A stretch of 64,000 bases of DNA. It comes from Paulinella micropora. Lineage: Eukaryota; Cercozoa; Imbricatea; Euglyphida; Paulinellidae. Position numbers and translations under genes: made by a program. This document shows positions 10,201 through 18,890 of the stretch, in pieces; the stretch's first letter is position 1, and the number at the start of each line of letters is the position of its first letter. Where the stretch lies: positions 301,501 through 365,500 of the forward strand of contig WBZZ01005849.1 in the NCBI GenBank assembly GCA_019918135.1, read 5' to 3'. The notes under the pieces were generated by a model. The model saw only the letters and a list, made by a program, of their open reading frames with translations, was not told the DNA's origin and searched no databases.

Positions 10201-10705
10201 GTTGGCCGCGTATTCACGCGCGATAGAAAGGGATAGGAGAGGGGGGGGGGGGGCGCCCCCCCCCCCTCATCGCACGACCAAGCCACTGGTATGACCCATC
10301 TAATCCCCCACAACACACATCATATTTCGAAGTAAAAGAGCAATGCGCTTATAAGTCTCTATTGAGCTGAGCTCTCACTTGCCTTTTTTTTTTGTTTTTT
10401 CCTTTTTGTAGACATGACGTTCCTTCGCCGAAGCTCTGATATCAGCTCGCGGGACCTACAGATCTCACCTAAGCATGCTTGGGCAAGCTCTAGCTCACTG
10501 GGGACAGAACGCGCGTGCAGTCTCCGACTGCACGCGCCACGTTCTGCGCTTATATGAACAAATCGTGTCTCAGTTATTTAATAAAAAACCTTAACTGTAG
10601 AAAAACATGCACATGTCATCCCGCACCTCGTGGGCCTTTTCACAGAGTTCAGCTAAATATCGAATCAAAGTACTGCCGCGTGTCCTTCTTTTGGTTTAGT
10701 CGGGG
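10201..10705. other. Intergenic region with two hairpins
   Basis: Between convergent genes. A near-perfect G-run/CGC/C-run palindrome spans about 10241-10266. A second hairpin at 10512-10536 has 11-base arms (CGCGTGCAGTC/GACTGCACGCG), extended by outer CAGAACG/CGTTCTG. AT-rich sequence with possible polyadenylation signals follows. No gene seen. Confidence 0.6.
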
Positions 10706-12950
10706 CTATAGCTCAATAACGTAGCAGTTGCTCAGTTGCGCAAGTGTTTCCAGGGGCTTTGCCTCGACCTCTGCAATAACCGTGATCGGAACGCCTGGTT
10801 TTTTAGCCACCTCTGTGCGCTTTGCTAAGTAATAGTTGACGTACCACCTCCCCAGGAAAGAGCGAGTCGCAGAAGTCGTAACAGTCGTACAAATATCGTG
10901 CCTCGCCAGGGCCTGCGCGAAGCAGCAGTTGGCCCGGCTGGGTTGACGCGCGTCCTCCGTAAACTGCAGCTGAAACACGCCGTAAGCAAAAGCCCGCGCC
11001 AAGCCTGTGTTAATTGTCGACGATTTGGCAGTCTTAATAAAGTTTTCGAGTTCGACCTGTGCCTCCGCTAGCGAATTTGCGTGCATGTCGCAGCCCGCCC
11101 CGTACACTTCTACTTTTAAGGAACGAAATGTCGGGAGCTTGTGTTTCTCCTTTTCATACAGCTTCTTAAAGGTCTCCAGGACACACACGTCACGTTGGCC
11201 AGCTCGTTTAGTATCCAATATGTCACCGCCAACGTCAACTATAATAACTTTGAAATCTTGCGTCGAAAAACGATTAGAAAGAAAATGCAGCAATCTTTGG
11301 TACGCCTGGCCGTACATAGGGTCGCTATCTTTCTCTGTAGAAGGGAACATCCACGCTTCCGGTACAGGCAGCGACTGTTGCTCAAGCTCGGCAGTAACCT
11401 CGTAGGCGGCGATCGCCTCCTGAACCAAGGAACGGTAGCCAAAGCTTGAATTTTGTAGCTGGGTCTTCGGCTCTTTTCCTTTGGGCACCAAGCTCTTGAA
11501 TTGTGTCTTAATCAGTTCTTCCATAATTTGTCGCGAACGAGGCCTGACCTGAAAAGGTTGGCCGGCCGACCCACCCCTCGTTTCTTGGTTCTCTGGAAGC
11601 TTCATTGCGTTCATCCACGCTGTCGCATCTGCACAAGATAACGCCCCCCTTTCTACCTTTGGCGGGTTTTCGCGAGTCTTCCCTCCTTCTTGCACACTGC
11701 ACAGAGCCAATTACCGCGCGCAGCATGGCCGCATGGTAGTCACCTCCCCCGCCGGCTCCTACGATTATGTGCGTTTTGGGGCCGTCCGACTTGGCATCGA
11801 TTTCCTTCACAAGTTCCCGAAATTCATTCCGTGGATTTTGAGTCGGTGTCTCGATGGGAGCTTTGGGAATAGCTTTCTTGTCACATTTGGGACAGATTCC
11901 AGCTTCTGCGGAGGTACTGTCGTATTCCAGCAAACAGTCGATTTCTTTCTGCCGTTCAGCGCCAATCTCTTTCCTTTGCATCTGCTTGGCGTTGCACACA
12001 AGTTTTTCGTCGAGTATGCACACATGAGTCGCCCGATACAAGGCTCGGGCTTGGGGGAACCATTCAGGGTACTCCTCGGTTAACCAACCACCGTCGTCCC
12101 CAGAGCCGAACTCGCAGAGCGCTGTAATGACAGCCTCGCGCCGTTCATTGCTTTCATCAACTGCTGTACACAGGAGCTGATTAATATTGTCGAAGAGGTC
12201 TTCGAATTTGTCCAGCAGCTCTATATTATTTGCCCAGTGTTTCTTAGCTTTTATGCTCCGTAGCATTGGCTTTACGTTGTCAGTCGGTGGCTTCTTGTAC
12301 GTACCTACACTTTGGCACCATTGCGCCACTTGTGCTAGGATATAAGCACTCGGTTTTTTTTTAGCTCTGCTTGCTCGTTGGGCTTTGTGAGTATTCCGGA
12401 GCATATTACCTGTTCACAGCGTGGCCACCGAGCAAGAAAGTCTGATAGTTCATCCGGCCAAAGACTGTATCCCAGCGCAGACAAACGGCGTACGTCCACA
12501 ACATATCTTGCAGTTCTGTGTTGGAAGCCCAGATCATTCTCAAACGTCCCCACCACAGAGCCCCAAGCAGGCTTCAGCGGTGCCATTACAAGCGTCTTTT
12601 TGTCGTTCAAGCAGGCTTCAGCGGTGCCATTACAAGCGTCTTTTTGTCGTTAAGGCAATACAGCCTTTTCCTTATGTTTAGCTGCACGGCCGTCAAGATT
12701 CTCCCCCATTTACCCTCGGATATCGACCATTGTTGGGGAACTAGTAACAAGCAAGTCGTGGCGGTTGACGCGCCACCTTCATCAACGTGCGTGGCTGACA
12801 TGAAAGAGTTTCCCTGCAAAAGAGCAGGCTGATTTTTGCTCCCCTCGATTAGATCCAGAGCTCGCCGAAACATTGGTCCTCCCAAGCCAGTGTAACATCA
12901 GGATAGACACTCGACAGAATTTCTCTCAGCAGTAGCAGCCACACTTCCTG
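10706..12950 (-). pseudogene. Two-part protein with DUF1152-like C-terminus, broken in three places
   Basis: Minus-strand coding signal runs from about 12950 to a TAG at 10706 in four pieces. The first part matches the gene at 13582-14736 along its length. The last part carries IIVGAGGGGDY and, later, VIIVDVGGDILDT, the two Gly-rich motifs typical of DUF1152 proteins, whose activity is unknown. Breaks: a 44-bp tandem duplication at 12564-12651; the T9 run at 12354-12362, where one extra base restores the frame; and a shift near the C6 run at 11644-11649. The 5' end is cut at about 12950, where an unrelated kelch sequence starts. An intact ancestor would have about 700-750 residues. The second copy lacks the DUF1152-like part. 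Confidence 0.65.
12564..12651. repeat. 44-bp tandem duplication that shifts the frame
   Basis: Two perfect 44-bp units start at 12564 and 12608. Because 44 is not a multiple of three, the second unit breaks the frame, and the relative at 13582-14736 has only one unit. This is a real mutation signature rather than a homopolymer error. Confidence 0.9.
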
Positions 12951-13538
12951 TTGGGATTCCTAGGCGGGGCAGTTCTTGGTGTTGCGAGCCAGGCGCGGTT
13001 CTTCGTAATTGGAGGCAAGGGCCCCGGCGATCAGATCCTGGATTCAGTGGAGTGCTACAACCCAACCACTCAGCGTTGGAGCCCCGTCGCTGCCCTCCGA
13101 ACCCCCAGGTGGGGCTGCTCAGCCGCCGTGTTAGAAGGTCATGGTGTTTACGCCATTGCCGGACGGGACTTCGCGGGGCGGGTGCTGTCTACGGTGGAGC
13201 GCTACGACCTTGCACACGACAGTTGGCAAGAAGTGGCGCCCCTCCTTGAAGCCCGCGAAGACGCTTGCGCAGCTGTGTTGGGTGGCTTAATCTACGTGTT
13301 GGGCGGTGCGAACGCGCGCGGGGGGCCTCTCGCGTCAGTGGAGTGCTATGATCCGGAAAGCAACTCCTGGCACTCGTGCCCCAACCTGCCGCTCGCGCGC
13401 GCCCTCGCCAACTGTGCCGTTACGACCGGGAAGTGCTACAACCTAAAATCAAGTGCTACAAAAGCCTTTTTTATTAACAATCTACGCCTTTTGCGCAGAA
13501 ATATATTTAAAAGAATTAATTGCAGAGTGGCAAGATGA
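12951..13538 (+). pseudogene. Kelch-repeat gene fragment
   Basis: Three to four kelch blades are visible, with the usual GG pair and spaced Tyr/Trp (VECYNPTTQRWSPV, VERYDLAHDSWQEV, VECYDPESNSWHSC). Kelch similarity covers about 12960-13430. It begins directly where homology to the neighbouring minus-strand gene stops (about 12950) and has only a TTG as possible start. After about 13440 the sequence becomes AT-rich and unlike kelch. It is best read as an internal fragment captured at a breakpoint. A full kelch propeller needs five to seven blades. Confidence 0.7.
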
Positions 13539-13581
13539 CCACCACGCCAGGAACACACAAACCTGGTTTTAATAGTTAGAC

Positions 13582-14736
13582 CTATCGCTCACGAATCAGC
13601 TTGCCACATTTGGGACAGATTCTAGCCTCTGCACAGATACTATCGTATTCCTGCAGCAACCAGTCGATTCCTTTCTGCTGTTCAGCGGACATCTTTTCCC
13701 TTAGCATCTGCTTAGCCTTGCACACAAGTTCTTCGTCGAGTATGTGCGCATGAGTTGCCTGATACAAGGCTCCGGGGATCCATTCCGGGTACTCCTCTGT
13801 TAACCAACCCTTACCATCGTCATCAGAGCCGAACCTGCTGAGCGCTGCAATGACAGCCTTGCGCCGTCCCTTGCTTTCATTAACTGCTATACACAGGAGC
13901 TGATTTATCTTGCCTAAGGTGCCTTCGAATTTTCTGAGCAGCTCTCTCTTCCCTGCCCACCAGTGTCTCTTAGCTTTTATGTTCCGTAGAATTGGCCCTG
14001 CTGATATGTCAGTCGGTGGCTTTACGTGCGTAGACCTAGCTACATTCTGGCACCATTGCGCCACTTGTTTTAGGATAGCATCACTCGGTTCGCCAAGCTC
14101 TTCTCGCTCTTCGGGTTTGGTGAGTATTTCGGCGCGTATTACCGCTTCACACTCTGGCCACGCAGCAAGAAACTTCAATAGTTCCTGCGGTCAAAGACTG
14201 TATTGCAGCTCGGGCAAACAGCGTACGTCCACAACATATCTTGCAGGTATGTGTTGAAAGCCCAGCTTATTCTCAAACGTCCCCACCACAAAGTCCCAAG
14301 CAGGCTCCAGATGGGCCATTACAAGCGACTTTTCGTTGTTAAGGCGGTACAGCCTTTTCCTCATGTTTAGAAGCAGCACTTGCACGACCGTCAAGATCTT
14401 CCCCCATTTACTCTCGGGCGTCGACCATTGTTTGGGACATAGTAACACACGAGTCGTGGCAGTTGACGCTCCATCTTCATCAACTGGCTTGGCCGATATG
14501 AAAGCGCTCTCCTGCAAAAGAACAGGCTGATTTGTGCTCTCATTTGAAAATCGGAGATCGGTGAAACATTGGCCCTCCCATGTCAGTCTAACCTCGGGAT
14601 AGACACTCGACAGAAACTGTATCAGCCATAGCAGCCACGTTTTCTGTTTTTCTTCCAATTCGTCATCCAGCTGCAAGGGCCATGTCTCAATCTCTTCTTC
14701 GTCAAGAAATCTGTGCGCTGCTTTTTGGCTCATCAT
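13582..14736 (-). pseudogene. Family relative of 10706-12950, one in-frame TGA
   Basis: An ATG at 14736 opens a frame of 384 codons interrupted only by TGA at 14191-14193. The relative has Trp (TGG) at the same place (LGYSLWPDEL against LQYSL-stop-PQEL). The rest aligns without gaps that break the frame, and a Cys pair (CPKCGK) near the C-terminus may be part of a zinc site. It ends at 13582, without the DUF1152-like domain of its relative. Either a fresh nonsense mutation or readthrough. No function is known. Confidence 0.65.
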
Positions 14737-14849
14737 CTAGTCCAGATCGACACTCCGTCGCTCTCTCTATCTCCTTGCCAACTTCTTAGCAAGGGTTGGC
14801 GCTCCGTTGGTACCCGCGCCCTGGCTGGCGTGGAGAGTGAAGGGCTGCG

Positions 14850-15062
14850 CTAGGTTTTTTCCAACCAGCCAGGCTCGTGGATCACGCAATAGAGATTGTC
14901 GTCCAGTGCTTGTGCGCAGCAGCCGTCCTGTCTGCAGATGGGCAGCGAGGGCCGCGTCTTCGCCAGCAAGAGTCCCGAAATAAACGAGATCAGCTCCTCC
15001 TCGCCTTGGCATCCTACCGACTCCGATGCTGACGCTAGAGAAACCTGTTCTTGCGCAGACAT
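14850..15062 (-). CDS. Small Cys/His protein, possible zinc finger
   Basis: An ATG at 15062 gives 70 residues ending at 14850. The C-terminal half has CRQDGCCAQALDDNLYCVIH, a C-x4-C/C-x10-11-C-x2-H arrangement similar to small zinc fingers with the pattern C..xGC..A......YC..H. The N-terminal half is acidic with a short hydrophobic stretch. It sits in the gap upstream of the gene at 15324, transcribed away from it. The small size makes this tentative. Confidence 0.45.
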   Translation of the reverse strand: MSAQEQVSLASASESVGCQGEEELISFISGLLLAKTRPSLPICRQDGCCAQALDDNLYCVIHEPGWLEKT

Positions 15063-15142
15063 CTCAGAGAAGAATTCCTTTCTTTTTTGTGTTTGCCCGC
15101 TTGGTCCCACACGCTCGGCGGTTTTTTTTACACAAACCAAAT

Positions 15143-15242
15143 GGGGGGGGCACCCCCCCCCCCCCGTCTTTTTCTCTACTTACCTCTCCGGCGAGCACCC
15201 CCCCCCCCAGTCTTTTTCTCTACTTACCTCTCCGGCGAGCAC
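15143..15242. repeat. C-run tandem repeat upstream of the 15324 gene
   Basis: A G8/C-run palindrome (15143-15165) is followed by two tandem units, each a C run plus about 35 bases beginning GTCTTTTTCTCTACTT or AGTCTTTTTCTC. The array ends about 80 bases before the ATG at 15324, so it lies in the promoter or leader region. Confidence 0.7.
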
Positions 15243-15323
15243 CCTCCTCCTCTTCATCCCGCCGGCCCCCTCGTGTTTGCATTTTGTGGGTGTGTGTGGT
15301 GTAAAAAGCAACGAAGAGTAAAA

Positions 15324-17435
15324 ATGCCCATCGAGTTTGTCGCGGAAGGGCCGCGCACAGACGACGATCCCTTGCCAGAGCTGGGCTTGGACCTAGACAG
15401 CCTCGAGCAAGAAATCCGCCGGGACGACAACGACACCCTAGGGGCCAGGCCGTGGGCTAGACAGACCGCGCCGCTGCTTAGAAGCCTGATCGACAGGGAG
15501 GATTTCTTGCACTGGTGCCGCGGGCAGGACTCGGAACAAGGCGTCGATTGCGGCTCGACTGTCACCAGGCTGCGCACTTTAGCGTCCAGGCTGGAAACAT
15601 ACGAGGTGTCAGTCGTCAGGGGGTGCTGGGGGGTGTGTGCACTGCTAGATGACCTGGCCCTGCTGATGACAGCGCTGGCTAGCGCGACCGAGCGCTTCAG
15701 CCACCTGGACGGGCTCGTGAGCATGGGCCTGCAGCTGTCCTATACCATGGTCCCCGACGAGGAGTTGGCCAGAAGTGACCCCATAGCGCTCGGCCTTGTC
15801 GCGCTCCTGCACCCCTTCTCGCGCGTCGTCCGGGCGGCGGAGGGGCTGGCGCACAGTATCGCACGGGCGCCCTCCGCCCCCGCGGCGCTCGCCGCCCGAT
15901 TGGACGCGGCGGGGTCCGCCAAGCGGCGCAAGATCGTAGAGACCTTCCGCGTCGCGGGCTCCAGGGAGCAGCTGGGCGCCTTTGCCGAAACGATCGAGAT
16001 GTTCTTAACGGCCAAGAGCTCGGTAGCGCTGAAGGCGCGCATCAAGGAATTCAGGGACCTGCTGGAGTGGGAACCGCGCGTGGAGGTATCTGAGGAGCTG
16101 CGGAAGCTGCTCAAGCATTCCGCGGGGCTCTACGCGAACCTGTACGTGGCCTCCGCGTGTTTGCAAGCGGCGGGCGCGGTTTGCGCCATGGCGTCGACCA
16201 CTTTTGTAACGCAGATTCGCGCTCTGACCGCAGCCCTGGTACCCGCGATGCAGTTGCAGAACCAGTTGATTGACGCCGGCGCGAACATGGTGTTACGCCA
16301 GCGCTGGCTGCGGATACTGTACCAAATTGCCCGGCTGTGGGCCGAGGCCGGGGACTACGCACCCGAGCAGTTGGTCAAGCTGTACCGAACCTCTCTGCCG
16401 GCCTGTTCTGTATTTCTATGCCCTGTCACCAAAGCGCCCAAAACCAAGGACCGCGAGGCCTTTTTGTTGCAGGGCGACGACGAGACAGAGCGCAAGAAGC
16501 TGGCAGCGTTCCCTGTGCTACCTGGCATAGGTGTGCCCGACATACATATGCGCTGTTATCGCTCCGTCGCCAGCGAGCTGCCAGTTGCAGCAGACTCGAG
16601 CGCACTGTCCTACTACTTCTCGGGCAGGCTGAAATTGTTGCGCAACCAAAGAACGGGCAGGCTGTTCATGCCCGTGATCGCATCGGCGGCGGCCTTGTAT
16701 TTCGACGGGGCAGAGCCGCTGTTGCGTGGGCTGACGCTTGTGCGGCTCGCCAGCGACGCCCTCCAGGCAATGAGCAAGCTCACGTGCCTGGAGGTCAAGG
16801 CCTCGGAGCGTTTGCAAGAGCTTCCCGCCAGCGTCGTCGCGAGGACGGACCAAGCGGGGGGGCAGCAATTTTTCGAGGCGGCAGAGCGCCTGTGTGTGCT
16901 GCCGCCCTCCTCTGTTATCAATGGCGTGTGTCTTTGCCGAGAGTATACCCGTGCACTGCGCTTTCGACTGGACGGCCGCTCGGTCCTGGTTAAGGGCGTC
17001 TTGCCAGGCAAATGGCGCCAGGAGGGCAAGTCCTACGCCCACCGCGAGGCTTCGTTGTTTGGGGCCACGCCGCTGCAGGCGTGTCGCAGTGCAGCAGAAC
17101 AAGAAGAGGCCGTGCGCTTGGCAGGCGACAACAACGCGAGCGCCTGCCGGCCAGCGGAAGGGGGCGAACCTTGTAAGGCTTTGCTCAGGGCTTGGCTGCA
17201 GGAAGAACGCTCCGTCAAAGTAGCGCTCGTGGTCGACGCCCTAACCTGCTGGAAGGAGCTGGAGGAAGTCGACGCGAGGAAGTGCACAGACAATGGGACG
17301 GCGCAGCTCTTTGCCTTGTGTACGAGCTTACCCCCACCAACGACGACTGGTATCATGGGTGCGACCCCCGACGTCGTCTGTGGGGCCAGCGGCGCGGGGG
17401 AGGCGGAAGAAGGGGGAGAGGTTGGTCTCGAGTAA
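15324..17435 (+). CDS. Large mostly helical protein, unrecognised
   Basis: The ATG at 15324 was chosen because upstream in-frame sequence is translated C-run repeat. The protein has 703 residues. It is rich in Leu, Ala and charged residues, with an acidic N-terminus (residues about 10-36) and many amphipathic helical stretches. No signal peptide, clear membrane helix or catalytic motif was seen. Several Cys pairs are scattered in the last third. It ends with a Gly/Glu-rich tail, and its stop codon lies inside a 30-bp tandem repeat. Uniform GC-biased codon use and the unbroken 2.1 kb frame argue for a functional gene, perhaps structural. No family is claimed. Confidence 0.75.
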   Translation: MPIEFVAEGPRTDDDPLPELGLDLDSLEQEIRRDDNDTLGARPWARQTAPLLRSLIDREDFLHWCRGQDSEQGVDCGSTVTRLRTLASRLETYEVSVVRGCWGVCALLDDLALLMTALASATERFSHLDGLVSMGLQLSYTMVPDEELARSDPIALGLVALLHPFSRVVRAAEGLAHSIARAPSAPAALAARLDAAGSAKRRKIVETFRVAGSREQLGAFAETIEMFLTAKSSVALKARIKEFRDLLEWEPRVEVSEELRKLLKHSAGLYANLYVASACLQAAGAVCAMASTTFVTQIRALTAALVPAMQLQNQLIDAGANMVLRQRWLRILYQIARLWAEAGDYAPEQLVKLYRTSLPACSVFLCPVTKAPKTKDREAFLLQGDDETERKKLAAFPVLPGIGVPDIHMRCYRSVASELPVAADSSALSYYFSGRLKLLRNQRTGRLFMPVIASAAALYFDGAEPLLRGLTLVRLASDALQAMSKLTCLEVKASERLQELPASVVARTDQAGGQQFFEAAERLCVLPPSSVINGVCLCREYTRALRFRLDGRSVLVKGVLPGKWRQEGKSYAHREASLFGATPLQACRSAAEQEEAVRLAGDNNASACRPAEGGEPCKALLRAWLQEERSVKVALVVDALTCWKELEEVDARKCTDNGTAQLFALCTSLPPPTTTGIMGATPDVVCGASGAGEAEEGGEVGLE

Positions 17436-17546
17436 AATCACGCTAGAGAGGTTGGTCTCGAGTAAAATCACGCTAGAGAGGTTGGTCTCGAGTAAAATCA
17501 CGCTAGAGAGGTTGGTCTCGAGTAAAATCACGCTAGAGAGGTTGGG
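17416..17546. repeat. 30-bp tandem repeat over a stop codon
   Basis: Four full units plus a partial fifth, starting at 17416 and repeating every 30 bases; each contains GTCTCGAGTAAAATCACGC. The first unit holds the TAA stop of the 15324 gene, and each later unit repeats that stop. Confidence 0.9.
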
Positions 17547-17683
17547 TCTTTAGCGTGAAGCATTCCGCCTCCGCCCCTTTAGAGAGAGAAAATAAAAGTA
17601 GCAATGGGGGGGGGGGGATAGAGAGGGAGGGAGGTGGGGGCGGGGGAAGAGAAATCTGTGTTTAGCTGCAGGGTATCTTGGCT

Positions 17684-17695
17684 GTATATATAAAG
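17684..17695 (+). promoter_or_regulatory. TATA box for the 17713 gene
   Basis: TATATATAAAG lies about 20-28 bases upstream of the ATG at 17713. Confidence 0.6.
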
Positions 17696-17712
17696 AGAAA
17701 AAAGACAAAGTC

Positions 17713-18831
17713 ATGGCAGACGACGAGGAGGTTTCTGACGGGAAGGTTTTTGTGAAGCTCCAGCCCCTCCCAGTCGGAGCTTTCAAGAATGCTCTAGTAG
17801 TAGCAAAACAAAAGAAAGAGCCAAAAACGCTTTTCTTAATTCGAAACCCCGTCATACTATTCATTTGCCTTGCTGGACCTCCAGAACGCGAGGAGCAGTA
17901 TGTCGAATTCGGGAACGGGTTCTCTACTGACGACGAGGACGAATTTACTCCAATAGAAATAGAGTCTGATGACATTACCCGCGCCCTGCTGGAAATTGCG
18001 TTTCGAGTCCGGTTTCTCGGATATGACACAATCAAGTACCCTTACCGCGATCATGATCCGCATCTGTTGCTCGCGTTTGCAAAGAACAGAGAAAGCTCGA
18101 GCCTTAGGTCATTCCATCAATCGCTGAAAGAACTCGCTACCAAAGGCAGTTGCCTGTTGTCTTTCCCTTCCTGTCTGGAACCATCCCTAACATATTACCA
18201 CCCAGGCAGCAAGGACACCGGCGAAAGCCCCCGTGCTGTTTATTTGAGGCCTGGCGCAAGAGAAAAACGCGCAGTAAGCCAGCAAGGCATAAAGGTCGCT
18301 TTGCACGACGATCTTAAAAGGGAAGAAGTCGGGGACGTTGTGCTCGAAACCATGTACAAAGCCTTAACAAACATACGTGGCCAGCAGCCCAGAATTTCGA
18401 TTCCTGTGTTAATGTCCGAAAGTGCACCTTCCTTAAAAAAAACAGCGCGCCAGCTTTTGCTGCAACAACTAAAGTTGGCAGCAGAAAAAGAAGAATTTAA
18501 ATATCAACTGCCTCAGGCACTACGTCAGCACACAGCTCCCGAGCCAGTGAACCTAGGCGGGACTAAAAAAAGGCTTGCGGCGCTCGAGGAGAGGGTCTTT
18601 CACGAGCTGGAGGCCAAAATGCGAGCAGAGTTTAATGAGGCGTTGGATACGCAGGCCTCTCGATTTCAAACAAACCTCGACAAGATAAATTCCGCACAGA
18701 ACAAGAGAATGACCAGCATCGAAGACAAACTAAATGGGTTCTTAACGGGGCTCGACGATGCCTTGAGAGAAGCGAGATTTGGAAGTACGTCAAGTCGGAA
18801 CACCACCACCACCACAGTAAACGACTTTTAA
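17713..18831 (+). CDS. Hypothetical protein with C-terminal coiled coil
   Basis: An ATG at 17713 gives 372 residues. The N-terminal two thirds look globular and acidic, with one hydrophobic stretch (LFLIRNPVILFICLAG, about residues 41-56) that is too short and buried to call a membrane helix with confidence. Residues about 285-355 are strongly helical with heptad spacing (KKRLAALEERVFHELEAK and onward), suggesting a coiled coil. The tail is Thr/Asn-rich. No family was recognised. It is convergent with the 18891-20291 gene, only 59 bases away, so their transcript ends probably overlap. Confidence 0.7.
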   Translation: MADDEEVSDGKVFVKLQPLPVGAFKNALVVAKQKKEPKTLFLIRNPVILFICLAGPPEREEQYVEFGNGFSTDDEDEFTPIEIESDDITRALLEIAFRVRFLGYDTIKYPYRDHDPHLLLAFAKNRESSSLRSFHQSLKELATKGSCLLSFPSCLEPSLTYYHPGSKDTGESPRAVYLRPGAREKRAVSQQGIKVALHDDLKREEVGDVVLETMYKALTNIRGQQPRISIPVLMSESAPSLKKTARQLLLQQLKLAAEKEEFKYQLPQALRQHTAPEPVNLGGTKKRLAALEERVFHELEAKMRAEFNEALDTQASRFQTNLDKINSAQNKRMTSIEDKLNGFLTGLDDALREARFGSTSSRNTTTTTVNDF

Positions 18832-18890
18832 TGGTCCATGTGGCGCGTGCTTTTGCACTTAGAGTGCTAAGTCATTATTAAAAGCGTACG

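Noticed and set aside
17328..17531. Short minus-strand ORF with repeated ILLETNLSSV units
   Set aside because: It is only the reverse of the 30-bp tandem repeat at a gene's 3' end.
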